Source: Aspidapion aeneum | Lineage: Eukaryota; Arthropoda; Insecta; Coleoptera; Brentidae | Length of the DNA stretch: 64,000 nucleotides | NCBI GenBank assembly: GCA_963576565.1 | Contig: OY755039.1 | Location: forward strand, 142,049,369 to 142,113,368 | Direction: 5' to 3' | Shown: one piece after another, positions 34,101-49,100 of the stretch | How positions within the stretch are numbered: position 1 is the first letter of the stretch | Layout: each line of letters begins with the position of its first letter | Program-made: the position numbers and the translations under genes | The notes under the pieces: generated by a model | What the model was told of the DNA's origin: nothing | Database searches by the model: none | Seen by the model: the letters and a program-made list of their open reading frames with translations, nothing else

Positions 34101-37100
34101 GTTATATAACCAATGGTTAAGTAATAAAACCAATGGTTAAGTTATATAACCAATCGTTAGGTTATACAGGGTGTCCCAAAAATATACCGAGAAACTGTAA
34201 GGGGTGGTAGGGGCCATCAAAACAAACATTTTTTGTCCAGTAAACATAGGTCCGCAAATGAGCCGTTTGGGCTGCAGAGCAAAAAACTGTGTTTGGTACT
34301 TTTATATTGCGCATTAATTAAATCGCTGTTTACAGTGCAGTTTACTCATTATTTTGTTTATTAACAAATGAATTATTGTTTACAATAATTATTGTTTATT
34401 GTAAACAGCGATTCAATTAATGCGCAAAATAAAAGTACCAAACACTGTTTTTTTGCTCTAGAGCCCAAACAGCTCACTAGCGGACATATGTTTACTGGAC
34501 AAAAAAATGTTTGTTTTGATGGCTCCAACCACCTCTTACAGTCTATTGGTATATTTTTGGGACACCCTGTATAAGCAATGGATAGGTTAAATAACCAATG
34601 GTTATGTTATATAACCTAAGGTTAACTTATGTAACTAAAGGTTAGGTTATATAACCAAAGAATAGGTTACATGACCATAGAATAGGTTATATAACCGAAG
34701 GTTAGTTTATATACCCAAAGTTTAGGATATATAACCGAAGGTAAGGTTATATAATTGAAGGTTGGGGTATATAACCAAAGTGCGGGTTATATAATCAAAC
34801 GTTAGGGTATGTAAATAAAGTGAATAGTTTAAAGTTTGGGTTTATATTTTTAGGTACACGACGAATCTTACCTTATTCACCAACAAAACCGAAATAAAAA
34901 ATCAAACGATTATTAGAGTTTTGTGCGAAAACCAATATGAAAATTATCACTACATCTTTAACAACACAAAACAATCAAATGTCAGTTTTGATGCAACGAA
35001 GCCTAATGTTTTGTTAATAGGTAGGTGTACTTAAGGACACTCATCGTAAAGGCAAGCTTTACGATGAGTAACCTTAGGTGTACTTGGTGTCACCTATAAG
35101 TAAACACCACCCGCAAAGCGGTCCTTGCCATACGCAGTTACACTTGTGAATTTGAAATGAAATAAACATATTTCCTCACCAGAAATATATTAAAAAGTAA
35201 ATATGTCATGTTGGTATAAAATTAAAGGTAAAACTGTAAATTGTCTCTGGAGCTGGAAATATCACAAAAGTGTAACCGCCTATGGCAAGGACTAGCCAGC
35301 TACAATGTACAATTTTGCAAATATTTCATGTTTTTGTTATATACAGATTGTAAAAGATACGGCAGTACTTAAAATAACGTTTTTTATAGGCAATAAAACG
35401 TTACGTCAAAAATTGTTAAAATTAGCTACACAGCTCTGGTGCTATGGCTCTGAGAAATGACTGCATGAATGTAAAACCACTACAAACACAAACTAAAAAT
35501 TTTGTTTCTCAAAAAATTGAAATTGCGTGCTTATTACTGGCTCTGGTACAAAATAGCGCAGGACAAAATAGCGCGGACAAAATAGCGCGGGACAAAATAG
35601 CGCAAATAGCGCAGATCTCAAAAAGATACTAAAAAAATAACCTAACCTTACTTCGTTAGTTTAATATACTAATGGATCGTTCATACTCGTCTTTTGTCTA
35701 GTCTTTTGTCTTGGTTTAGTCATATGTCTTGTCATAAGAAAGTTAAAACCACTGTTTCTTATGGGAGTGTTCATACAATGCTTTTGCTTTTGTTTTTGAT
35801 TAGTCTTTGTCTTAAGAGTTGCCAACTTTCAATCCTTAGGACAACGACTAAGACGAGTGACAGACATCAGCTGATGTTTGTTGTTTTTTTTTTACAGGGC
35901 GTCCGAAGAGCGCAAGCGCGCGGTCGAAATTTTAAATTTACCGCCATTAATCATGTTTTTAACAGAAAATCTCAACATAACCTCAAAATTTTATTTGTTT
36001 TTTTTTTCTTTTTTGCTTTTGTTCTTTCGTGTCTGTGTTTCGTGCACAGATTAGGTCAAATAAGATTGTTTTGTGTAGAAAATGACTTTTAAAAATGGGC
36101 CTTTTTATTGAAATTGAATTTTTTTTTCAGTGGGTTATGACTAAGACTGATCAAAAACAAAAGACGAGTATGAACAGCCGATTTTGTTTAAGACAGCTAA
36201 GACTAATCAAAGGACAAAGACTAATCAAAAACAAAAGACTAAGACGAGTATGAACAATACTTAAAACCTTACCTGCAGACCTAACCTGACCTGATTAAGT
36301 TAGTATACTAAAAAATAAACTAACTTGTCTTGGTTAGGTTGGGCCTAATATATTAAAACCTAACCTGCAGACCTTACCTGACCTGGTTAGGCTAGTTTTG
36401 TTTATGTTATTATTATTCTTGCGGCAGTGGTACAAAATAGCGCAGGTCCAAATCGCAAGGACTAAATCGCGCAGGTAATAATAGTGCATGACCATAATAG
36501 CGCAAGCCTTAAAAGCGCATTACTAAAATAGCGCATTACTGAAATAGTGAAGGCTTAACCTTATCAATCAAATTACACCAGCCGAAGTGGACCAGGGGCT
36601 GAGGATAGGTTAGGTTAGTATCCCAACCTGACCCGGTTAGATTTCTTTACAAAAAAAAACTTACCTGATCTGTTCAGGCAAGTTTTGTTTTTGTAAAAAA
36701 CCTAACCGGGTTAGGTTGGGATACTAACCTAACCTATCCTCGGCTCCTGGTCCACTTCAGCTGGACAGGGCAAATCGGCAAATCGACTTGGGATTTTTTA
36801 GCGTGCGCTATTTTGCCCTGCGATATTTTGTCCTGCGCTATTTTGTCTTGCGCCATTTTGTCCTGCGCTATTTTGTCCTGAGCTATTTTGTCCTGCGCTA
36901 TTTTGTCTTGCGCCATTTTGTCCTGAGCTATTTTGTCCTGCGCTATTTTGTCGTGCGCTATTTTGTACCAAAGCCTTATTACTCAATCGATTTTGAATTT
37001 TCAGGGTTGGACGCAATGTCAAGATCTAGTGTACTGAGGACCATGAATAACACCATGCAATTCGTCAGAGACAATGGGTGGATAAACTTAAAAGGTCAGT

Positions 37101-40100
37101 AATAGAGACCCTGTATGTATGACATATTTTAAAGCCCTGTATGTATGACATATTTTAAAGCCCTGTATGTATGACATATATTAAAGCAGTACTATTTTAT
37201 CAAAACGGACGGGCCACGATCCTCCACTTTGTTGACGCCACATCGGGGGCTGATTTTTTTTTGATGGTCACGTCACGACACAGCTGATTGTCTTTAAAAT
37301 ATTGAAGTTGGAATGGCGGTTCATGAATATTTGATTTTTGTAAAATAAAGCCGGTTTTGAGATTGTTTTTACTATATTCTTGCAAAACAGTTTTAGCTCA
37401 CACTACTACTATATAAGTAGTGTGAGCCAGTGGCGTATAAATGGGGGCCCGGGCCCCCCCGAAGCTAAGATTTTTTTGGATATTTTCCACATATTTCATG
37501 AATACAAACATAAAATAGCATAAAATACAGCCTAATGAGGTCTCGGTCCCCCCCCCCCCAAAACTGTCTCGGGCCCACCCCGAAACTTTTTTCTATATAC
37601 GCCACTGGTGTGAGCTATGGTGATCCTAATTTTTTCGAGAAAAAAAAAGTTGCTCCGATTTCAAAAATTTTTATATATCTTTGCGTTTCAGATGATTTTG
37701 AAACTTTTTTGTTTTCCTGTCTGTCTGTCTGTATGTCTGTCTGTCTGTCTGTATGTCTGTCTGTAACGACCAACCCGCATAACTCAAAAACGGCTTGTCC
37801 GATTTTAATGAAATTTGGTACCTAAGTTGGGTCTTGGGCCGTGATGGTTCCATTTAAAAATGAACAAAATCCACCGAACGCAAGCCAAATAAAAGGGTGG
37901 GGGTAGATTCCAAAAATTAGAGTTTATGTGAAAATATGGCGTGTGTGATATCAAACGAAAGGTAATTGAGTCTGGAGTTAAACAAAATGAATTTTAGTTT
38001 ATTTTTAAAAAAAGGGTGGGGGTAGATGTCAAAAATTAGAGTTTAAGTGAAAATATGGCATGTGTGATATCAAACGACAGGTAATTGAGTCTGGAGTTAA
38101 ACAAAATACATTTTAATTTTTTTTTAAAGGGTGGGGGTAGATTTTAAAAATTAGAGTTTAAGTCAAAACATGGCTTGTGTGGTATCAAACGAAAGGTAAT
38201 TGAGTCTGGAGTTGAATAAAATATATTTCAGTTTTTAGTTATATTAGCTGACACGTACACTATGACTATAGTACCTAGTGTGAGCTTAGGTGCCCATAGA
38301 TTGGCAGAGTTTTTTTTAATGTATAGTAATCCTTAATTTTTCAGAGCCGCTTTATTAACTCACACTAAAATTAAATTTAAAGCAGAAGCGAATGTGACAA
38401 ACACAAATGGCAAAGTTAAATACATGTCAAATATAACAGTTGGCATGCGGTTCATTCATATGAACCTTTTTAATCATCTTGCATCCTTACAAAAGTTTGG
38501 AAAAAGAAATATTTTAATTCAAAACAAAATGTTTCACGGTAAAACAATTTATTCAAGAAAAGAACGTGTTTTTATTGTAGACAAAATTTTTTACCGTGTG
38601 TTTCCACCAATGCATGCCCACCCCGAATCAAAAAACGCATCACGTGATGGGCCATGGATTTGCACCGGTTTTAAATGCAGCGTCACCTGATGCGTTTTTT
38701 GAATCAGGGTTGGGCATGCATAGGTGGAAACAGGGTGTAAGAAAATAAGTTCCCAAAATCTTCACGGCCTCCCCTACTATAACAAAAGGTGCGATTGACG
38801 TTTTAATTTTCAGGATACAACAAAATCCTGCACAACACTTGTCCGAATTTAATGGCAGTAACAGCCGGGATAGAACCGAACGTGACAGGGTGTGACGATA
38901 ACACAAATATGACGTGGCAGGACTACAAGGATTTCGTTTGGAATCACTACAAACAACACAACTATACCACTTTGTACTCTGAGGATTTTCCGGTGTTTTG
39001 TAAGTATACAAACTATTTTATACCTAGATTCCAGAGATTCTAGAGAGAACAGCTAGAGATTCTTCTCGTGCAAAAAGTTTCGAAACGGTGGTTCAATAAA
39101 TACGTCATACGTCATCAATATTTGGTGACGTCATTACTTTGTTCGTGGCAATCGTGTTTATGACCTGACAAACAATAATATCCTTGTCTTCATTTTAAAG
39201 GATAATTACGTTTCTTCTTATAATCAAATCCTACGTGCTTCATCACTTCTTATAAAGCAGTGAAAACAATTAAAAACAAAAACAAAACACCATTTCATTT
39301 TTGCTGAAACGTGATGGAGCCTTTGAAGTTACCCTAAGGCCAACACAAAAATAGAGGCCACGACCCTGAAAAAATCAGCTGTTCTCCCGGGGCTGAATTT
39401 TACATTGGGTCTTATGGGAGGTCAGATGTTTTTTTATGATATTTTCAAAATGGCACTACCGATTTCCGCAAAATTTCAGTAAAATATTCTCAGACACCAT
39501 CCCGATATTCCACCAAAGGTTTGTAAGGAAGCAACATGATTAAAAGGTTAAAATCTTCAAGATTTAGCATTCCTTATTTTGAATTCAAATTACCCGCCAT
39601 GTACCACATGCCAACTGTTATATTTGACATGTATTTGACTTTGTCATATGTGATTGTCACATTCGCTTCTGCTTTAAACTTAATTTTTGTGTGAGCTAAT
39701 GAAGCGGCTGTGAAAAATTAGGGCTTACTATACATTTAAAAAGAATTGTTCTGCCAGAATAAAGTAAAAACAATCTCAAAAACGGCTTTATTTAACAAAA
39801 AATCAAATATCCATGAAGCGTCATTCCAACTTCAAAATTTTAAAGACAATCAGCTGTGTCGTAACGTGACCATCAAAAAAAAATCAGCCCCGGATGTGAC
39901 GTCAACAAAGTGGAGGATCGTGGCCCGTCCATTTTGATAGCCCTGGTTAGCCAATTGCAGTGGCGTCTCGTATAGAGGGGCCAGGGGGGGAGTACGCCCC
40001 GTCCCCCCGCCGTTTTGCGCTTGGCGCCCCTGGCGTCCTTTGAGAAAAAAATATAAAAACTTAATTTAACGCAAAAACAAATGGTGCGTGTGTTATTATT

Positions 40101-43100
40101 TTAAAAACAGGTTTGTAATTCTCCTATATTTGCGCCCCTTAAGGTTTTCGTCTTTATTTTTTTTTCAGTTTTTTTTTTCAATTAAATTTAGGATGAAATC
40201 TAACTGTTAAAAACTGTTCAGGGTCTTAAAACATTACTTTTGCCCTTAGAGTAAGAAAAGTTCCACAATTTTAATTTTTAAACAAAAACACAACAAAAAT
40301 AACAACAATTGACAGACAGTCTTCGCCATTTTGACAAGGCCGTGATAAAATCAAAGTATATTTTTATCACGTTTTGGTAATGGTAATGTTAAACGCATGG
40401 TGTACCCACAAGGTCTGTAGAGGATAGGTTACCTGGTAACTTTCTGACTAATCAGAGCCAGCTGTTGAAGCGGGAAATGACGTCACCCGGAGTGCCCATT
40501 TAAATAAAAAGCATTTAATATAGTAGGAAACCCTCAAGTTTCTTGTGTTCCATTATTGATTTAAATGTAAATATGTTTTGTTATTAGCTCACACATATAC
40601 TATACTATAGTAGTGTGAGCTATGGTGATCCTAATTTTTTCAAGAAAAAAAAAGTTGCTCCGATTTCAAAACTTTTTATATATCTTTGCGTTTCAGATGA
40701 TTTTGAAACTTTTTTGTTGCGCCGTCTGTCTGTCTGTCTGTCTGTATGTCTGTCTGTCTGTCTGTCTGTATGTCTGTAACGACCAACGCGCATAACTCAA
40801 AAACCGCTTGGCCGATTTTAATGAAATTTGGTACCTAGGTCTTGGGTCGAGATGGTCCCATTTAAAAATGAACAAAATCCACCGAACACAAACCAAATAA
40901 AAGGGTGGGGGTAGATTAAAAAAATTAGAGTTTATGTGAAAATATGGCGTGTGTGATATCAAACGAAAGGTAATTGAGTCTGGAATTAAACAAAATACAT
41001 TTTAATTTATTTTAAAAAAAGGGTGGGGGTATATTTCAAAAATTAGAGTTTAAGTGAAAATATGGCCTGTGTGATATCAAACGAAAGGTAATTGAGTCCG
41101 GAGTTTAACAAAATACATTTTAGTTTGTGTTTTTTTTAAGGGTGGGGGTAGATTTCAAAAATTTGAGATTAAGGCAAAACATGGCTTGTGGTATCAAACA
41201 AAAGGTAATTTAGTCTGGAGTTGAATAAAATATATTTCAGTTTTTAGTTATATTAGCTCACACGTACACTATAACTATAGTACCTAGTGTGAGCTTAGGG
41301 GCCCATATATTGGCAGAGTATTTCTTAAAGTGTCTCTAATAACAATTTTCATAAAATACATCAACTAACTCAAATATACCAAGTATCCCAAAGGAACGAT
41401 GTCTTGGGAAGCTTTTAGACCGTTAAAATAACTACAAGTAGAACGTATAAGTAAACCAAAACATGTATTTACAGTTTTTAAATAAATATAGTCCGATAAA
41501 AACACCACAAATGTAAAAAATAAACCATCGAAAAGTAAAAACACTTAGAAACACATGTAAACAAAGCGTGGCACTCCAAGTGACGCGCTGTCACCTCTCA
41601 CGCCGCTTCGACCATGGAGTTACCAGGCAACCTATCCTCTACAGACCTTGGTGTACCCACACGCATATTAAAATATCCCTGACTTTCCAAACTTTTGAGT
41701 ATTATCACTGACCCTCCCTGATCACATTTTGATCCCTGACTTTCCAGGTTTATCCAGAATGACGTCACACCGGTCCTCCTACTCAAATTGGAGGCAAATA
41801 TCCAGCGGCGTAGCGTGCCTGTAGGGGCGGGGGGGCCGACAGCTAAAAAGGGCGCCCATCAAAAATCTTTCTTGCGACCAAAAAAAAAAAAGAAGGTCAT
41901 CATGTCTTTAGTTTTCTTTGCCGCCCTCTTCATTTGCCGTTACAGGCCCTGCTCCTTAACACTAAAGGGGCGCTTCGGGCGCCCATGGGGCGCCAGTAAC
42001 CTTGGGGCGGGGGGGGGCGACAAACCCCCCGCGCCCCCCTTACGCTACGCCACTGCAAATATCCGGTGACTTGAAATTGTGTGATCTATTGCCCCTCGAT
42101 CTAGGGTAGTATAAAAAAAACTTCCACAACTATTCCACGAGAGACTATACTGATTAAAAATAAATGGATCCATAATGGATCTAATCATATACATAATATT
42201 CCAATACCCACGGTAACTGCCCATTCATGATGCAAACATGAGGGCCTTGGGGTCTTTAAGCAAAAAAGACCTGATTGGTTGCTTTCAAAGACATATGCAT
42301 ATTATTTCCATATAGTACGTATTATTGCAATACCTACGGTACCTTACGATGCAGAATGCAAACATATTTGAAATAGCAATCAATGGGTATAAGTCTATTC
42401 CTTTTGCGGTCCTTAAGATAAAATGTCCTGATTGGTTATACTTTTACGCATGAATATTATTTTATTCTTTATTTTATCCGTTACGTCAAATCATCGGCGT
42501 ACAGTTGACAAAAACTCTATCTATATAAATTTGGTATTTGTGCATTCTTCGTACCTTTATTTCTGAATGTTTGCATCAAACGCCAACCATCCTAGCCCAT
42601 AAGCATACTCCAAGTGAACATCACGCTATATCAGCTTTGAAAACAGTTTTTGTAAACATCTCAGAAACGGAAGCTCCTACGAAGTTTCTCGTAAGAACAT
42701 AACTGATTCAGAAAAACATGTTCAACTATATTCCGAAAACCGCATATTGAGGCGATGCTTCGTTAAGAAGTTACCATATTTTCAATTTCGAAACTGTTAA
42801 AAAACAGCTATTAGTATTAATGGATTTTGACCAAAATCTAATCAGTTCTTTACAGTATTGTGCACTATTTTACCCGAAAATTTCATGAAAATCTGTTTAG
42901 CGGTTTAGGAGCTATCGTGTTACGGACACACACATACACGGACAGACGTCACTACAATATTGCTAAGATAGCTCAAAATACACCCAAATAACACATTTTC
43001 GACGTTATCTCAAAAATATTTTTTTCGTCGAAAACAATTTCTTCTCTAGCCATTGCTGCGCGGGCTAGGAAGGTAAAAATAAATAAAAAATTCTGAAGCT

Positions 43101-46100
43101 CTCAATATGTGAGTAGAATGCCAATGTTAAAATCCAGATAATAACACCGTAAATATTTGTTTTTAGCAACATTCAACTACGGTAAAAAAGGTTTCCTCAA
43201 TGCTCCAACAGACTATTACTTAAGGCCTTACTTTGTAGCAATGAGACATTTACCTTTTAAGTATTTCTGTGACATGGAAATGTGTTTTGGGCCTGAACAT
43301 ATTGGTAAGCACCAATTTTTTCAACTTAATAACAAAAATATAAAAAAAATACGGGTAGAATTCATATTCACAACTTTTTCTTCTTCAACCGGTATTACAA
43401 CCCCTGGTATTATTACATCTTCTTATTCCCATATTCTTGTCACCAAATCTTTGAAATATTCTCTCGATCTTCCATCTCTGAACTTTTGAGTTTCTTTCTT
43501 TATTCTCCTATACCATTCTCTGGCTTTTCTTTTTGTTCTGTCCCTCTTTTGCATCCTTCATAATACCATTTCTCGTTTCTTGTTCTATTGTTTCGATTGC
43601 TGTTTTTTGTGTGCTGGTTGTAATTGTTTCCCATTCTTCATCTAGATTTATTTTTTAGTCCCTCGTTTGTAGTTCTTCCTCCAATTTTCTTTTATATTCT
43701 AATAAAGTATTATCGTTTAATTTTTCCACGTTCCATTTTTTTATTAGATTTTCCTTTGTTGGTGGACAGAGATACCTTTTGTTAGATTTTTACTCCCACA
43801 AACAAGTGGTCGGAGTCGGAATTTGCTTCTTCTGTCATTTTAATAGAACTTTTAGATCCGTCAGCTTTCGATATTGTTACAGTTCACAAAATCAGGCTTA
43901 TTAAGTTCATTATACAAATAAAATCTAATGATGATCTCATAATGATGTTTGTAAACTGCTGATGTCTAACCGGACTCATGCTTGCTTTAATGACAGAAAA
44001 ACCAACAAGTCAAATTAAAGTTTGTGTAATTAGTTCCAATTGCATTCTGACAATTTTTTTTAGGACTTCGTCACTTAAACTTCATTAAGGACTACATAGC
44101 CACTGTTAAAAACAAGTCAAACTTTTTCGGATTTTTTTGGTTAAACGCACTCAGTCACAGTAGCTTAAGTTGCCCTACAAACATAGACCGAGACGTAGCC
44201 GAGTTATTCCAGCATCTTAAACAAGAGGGCATTCTAGACAACACTGTAATTGTGTTTTTCTCCGATCACGGCTTTAGATTTGGCAGCATTGTAGAGACCC
44301 ATGCGGGATGGCTCGAGAATAGGCTGCCTTTTATTTTCATGCATGTGCCCAAAATTATCAGGTAACGTTTATACCATAGACTTTAAAAAAACATAAGACC
44401 GAGCAAAGCACATTCATGCAACATAAACAGACTGAAGGCAACATTAATTGGTAACGCAATACACTGGAGAGGGATAAAACATGCCAGTGTTCCCAAAATG
44501 GCAACGCTGTTACAAAGCTTCCAGTGCCGTAGTGTTTTCCAACTTATAATAAATTAATGATAAGCAGAAAAGTTATATTTACTAAAAACTCAAAATTGAC
44601 ATTTGTGCAAGAATAAGGAATGTTTTTGAAATAAGACATGTTAAGGAAATACAGGATGTTTAAATATCCTCTGTAATGGGTAAAACATTGCTTTATCAGG
44701 AGTTGTTTACCAACCCAAATATAACATTTCATAAAATTGCAAGAGAGTTTCTGTTGTCATTTATTATGTACAGTGTCCCAAAATTCTATGTTTTTGCCCC
44801 GTTTGCTAATATAATTTTATTTCAAGGTTAGATTTTTACATATTTTTTATGCATTTATGTGCAAAAATTGGACTAAAAACTGGCCTAGCAAAGTCTAGAT
44901 CGTGTGACTTATTCTCAGGTAGAATCCATTATGAAACTGCGTTCCTCATATTTTGCATACTCAACTACCTCCAGCGCCTGCACTAAGAGGTGGAAATTGT
45001 AAATTGTCCAGTTAAAAAGAGGCTGCGAATTTTAATGAGTATCGAATTTGGCGCGTGTCCGGACTATAGACGTTGTACTGTATTGCCTTTTTAAAAGATA
45101 TCTGCACTGGTTTATGGATCTGACTATTTTTACCTTTTAGGGTACACCACCGTCAAAAATATCTCAACCTAATTCAAAATTCGGAAAAGTTGACATCTCC
45201 CTACGACTTGTTTATGACTTTACACCACATCCTACACATTCACAATACGTCATATGTAGTGAAAAAACCGACTAGTGGTTGCGACAACTGTCATTCTTTG
45301 TTTGAGCCAATCAGTGGCCTTAGAACTTGTTCGGACGCAGGTAAGTCTAAAAATAAATTGGAGCGGTCGACGGTTCGGTTATTAGTTCTCTTCGTTTAAA
45401 TGCTAGAATTAAACAGAGAGCGATTACCCAAACAGTCAATAAATCATGCATTTTCATTGTTTTATTAAGGTGGCTACACACACAAGTGCAAGCTTGACAA
45501 GCCAAGGCCAACACAAAAATAGAGGCCACGACCCTGAAAAAATCAGCTGTTCTCCGGGGGCTGAATTTTACATTGGGTCTTATGCGAGGTCAGACGTTTT
45601 TTTATGATATTTTCAAAATGGCACTAGATTTCCGCGAAATTTCAGTGAAATATTCACAGACACCACCCCGATATTCCACCAAAGTTTTGTAAGGAAGCTA
45701 CATGATTAAAAGGTTAAAATCTTCAAGATTTAGCATTCCTTCTTTTGAATTCAAATTACCCGCCATGTACCACATGCCAACTGTTATATTTGACATGTAT
45801 TTGACATTGTCATCTGTGATTGTCACATTTACTTCTGCTTTAAACTTACTTTTTGTGTGAGCTAATGAAGCGGCTCTGAAAAATTAAGTATTACTATAGA
45901 TATTAAAAAAAAATGTTCTGAAAGAATATAGTAAAAACAATCTCAAAACCGGCTTTATTTAAAAAAAATCAAATATTCATGAACCGTCATTCCAACTTCA
46001 ATATTTTAAAGACAATCAGCTGTGTCGTAACGTGATCATCAAGAAAAAATCAGCCCCGGATGTGACGTCAACAAAGTGGAGGATCGTGGCAATGTTTACA

Positions 46101-49100
46101 CGACTCGTGATTGAATTAAAATCATGCAAGCTTGGACAAGCCATGCTTGAGCAAGCGAAACGGTATGATTATTCCGCTTGTACAAACAATTATTTTAGTC
46201 CGTGATCCGTGACGTGAATGAGCTCTACGTCCCCATCACCATGTCTAGCGATCTGAAGAGGAGCAATCGAGAATTATTGGAAGATTTTATTCGTGCATAC
46301 GAAAATAAGCCGTTTCTTTGGCTAATTAAGTCACCAAAATATTGTCACGAGGGGGTTTTATCGTGACGTAACACAGTTTAAGTTAGAGGTTATGGTTTTA
46401 TTTGACAATACTTACTATATAATTACTACTTACATTAAATACATCTTGTCTACAAATGTGTATCTTCTCGATACGTTCGACTTCTTATAACTTCTGACTA
46501 TCGTACTACTATCTTCACTGTTAACTACGCCTGGGACGTTATGTTCTCAGCTTACAACTAACTGCTAAACTCTTTTGGAGATGCTTTTATTACAAACCGT
46601 TTGCCATTGATAGGATATCGAGATCGTTCAATCGCTTCTTGTTTATAATAATTCTGTATACAATTTATTACTTTTAATACAATTTGAACTATATACAGAA
46701 GTTCATTTCCTTAGATTGTTTAGGGTTAATGTGCACTTGTTTATAAACGTAACTTGTGCCATTTAGTTAATAGGACATTATTTTCTATCCTGACAATATC
46801 ATGATAGGGTGCAAAATAATGCAGCATACAAAATCTTACGTAATAAGTATAGATTAATTGACAACTAAGCCGATAAGGATAAGGTGAAAAGCAGCCAAAG
46901 CGAGCAATTCGTCGTCCAAATCAGACATTTTCGTGGCATAAACTGAAGCTTGTTCAAGCACGCATTTACTGTATGGCGGCGAAGGTAGACTATGCATGCT
47001 TGTACAAAAATATTGTTCATGCATGCTTGTTAAGTCTGCAGTTGTGTGTGTGTAGCTACCTTTAACCGGTTATTTTTTTAGGGATTCCTGAATACTGGTG
47101 CACATGCTCAAAATACATCGAAGCTGAAAAAAATGACACGATGAGTCAACAGGCAGCAGAATACTCTGTCAAGTACATTAATCAAATGATAAATGGAACC
47201 AAATGTAGCAAATATACTTTAAATGACACATTGGAAGTCAAATTTTACAAAACAAGTGGTAAGTAGGCTAGGATTGAGACACTTTTGTGACTTTGACATG
47301 AAATAAACATATTTCCTAACCAGAAATATATTAAAAAGTGAATATGCCAAAATGAAGAAATTCTAGGACTTTTCCTACTTTAATAGAAAAAGTAATTTTT
47401 TAAGACCCTGAACAGTTTTTAATAGTTAGATTTCATTCCAAATTTTATTAAAAAAAACTGACAAAAAAACAAATAAACAAAAACATCTGTTGACAAGCCC
47501 TAAACCAAGGTCTGTAGATAGGTTGCCTGGTAACTCTATGGTCGAAGCGGTGTGAGACGTGACAGCGCGTCATTTGGAGTGCCAAGATTTGATTACACCG
47601 TTATGTTTATATGTGTTTTTAAGTAATTTTTATCTTCAATGGTTTATTTTTTATATTTGTGGTGTTTTTTCGGACTATATTTATTTAAAAACTGTAAATA
47701 CTTGTTCTAGTTTACTTATACTTTCTACTTGTAGTAATTTTAACGGACCTATGAAGCTAAAAGCTTACCAAGACATTGTGCATTTGATATTTGGTATAGG
47801 GTAAGTTTTATATTTGACTTAGTTGATGTATTTTATGCCTATTGGTATTAGAGACAGTTTAAGAAAAATAACAAAACATATTTACATTTAAATAAATAAA
47901 GGAACACAACAAACTTGAAGATTTCTTACTGTATTAAATACTTTTTATTTAAATAAACTCTCCGGGTGACGTCATTTCTCGCGGTCTACAACTGGCTCTG
48001 ATTGGTCAGAAAGTTACCAGGTAACCTATCTCCTACAGACCTTTCCCTAAACCATTTCTAAACCAGAGAACGAAATGTCAATGGTTAATAAATTGGTAAA
48101 AAAAAGTGTGTGTGAGTCACAAGCTTTTATAAAATGCACTAAAAATTAAAAAATAATTTTCTAACATTCTATGGACTGATGGAAATTTTGACGATGTTAG
48201 CACGATAAGATATCCGTATCAATTAAATATCACTATTTGCAAGAATCAATCTAGCAGAAAAATGCAGAGGTACTAAACCCACCCAACCCGACCCAAGGTA
48301 CCCCAGCATTTTTCTGACATAGGTATGGTAATGGCAAAACATTGCGGCACATCAAACATATCTTTGATGACCTGCTATGTTAATATTCTTTAAGTGTTTA
48401 GATCACAAATTTAGATTAACTTATGCTTTGATTTGCGGCCATCGCTTTTATTATTATGATAATATTAGAATGTTAGAAAATTATTTTTTAATTTTTAGTG
48501 CATTTTATAAAAGCTTGTGACTTAAAAAAAATTTTTACCAATTTATTTTCTACTTTTTAGTCTCAGCTATCTATTCTATTAAATGAAAATATTTGTTCAA
48601 TAACAGAACAGAAAAGTTTATTCTAGATTATAATGAAATCGCTGATCGTGAATTGTGTGGAAACTCATTTTTCTATTGGGGGAAGGAGAGGGTGGGGGTT
48701 GAGGTAGAAATATATTTTTTGTTTGGGCTGTATGTATACCAAATATCATCCAAATCGGATAACGGGAAGTGTGTCAAAAACGCATTTTTCTATAGATGGG
48801 GGTGGGGGTAGGAGTGGTCGGATTTATTTTTTCAATGTTGTATTGTCATCGGACCACTATATGTATACCAAATTTCATCCAAATCGGATAATGGGAAGGG
48901 TGTCAAAAACGCATTTTCTATGGAAGGGGGTGGGAGGATGTTTTTTTTTAAAATGTTGTATTGTCATCGGACCACTATGTGAATACCAAATTTCATCCAA
49001 ATGGGATAATGAGAAGTGTGTCAAAAACTCATTTTTCTATGAAAGGGGGTGGGGGTAGGGGTGGGAGGATATTTTTTTCCTAATACTGTATTGTCATCGG

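Larger units (their letters stand above)
37194..38525 (+). mobile_element. R1 repeat family, copy iv, interrupted by H3
   Basis: The left part is 37194-37392 and the right part 38311-38525. Gene A copy i reads continuously through a T run at the junction (ACAGTTTTTTTTAAATG). The frame KVKYMSNITVGM is present in the right part. Confidence 0.7.

Noticed and set aside
33890..34815. CRISPR-like array
   Set aside because: The 20-bp units are contiguous without unique spacers, and the sequence is eukaryotic.
36734..37102. Repetitive frames (AQDKIAQDK, RYFVLRYFVL)
   Set aside because: These are the 15-bp arm repeats of foldback element 2 read in different phases. The last 30 codons of the plus-strand frame are exon 5 of gene B, read without a splice.
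38394..38690. Frame with GKTIYSRKERVFIVDKIFYR, also at 1857-2114
   Set aside because: It spans the end of R1 and a foldback palindrome. The gene A copy is interrupted, and no acceptor or donor fits the DUF229 exons.
47559..47804. 81-codon frame ending at a gtaagt donor
   Set aside because: It lies wholly inside a MULE-like element, and the relative at 40408-41649 does not preserve the frame.
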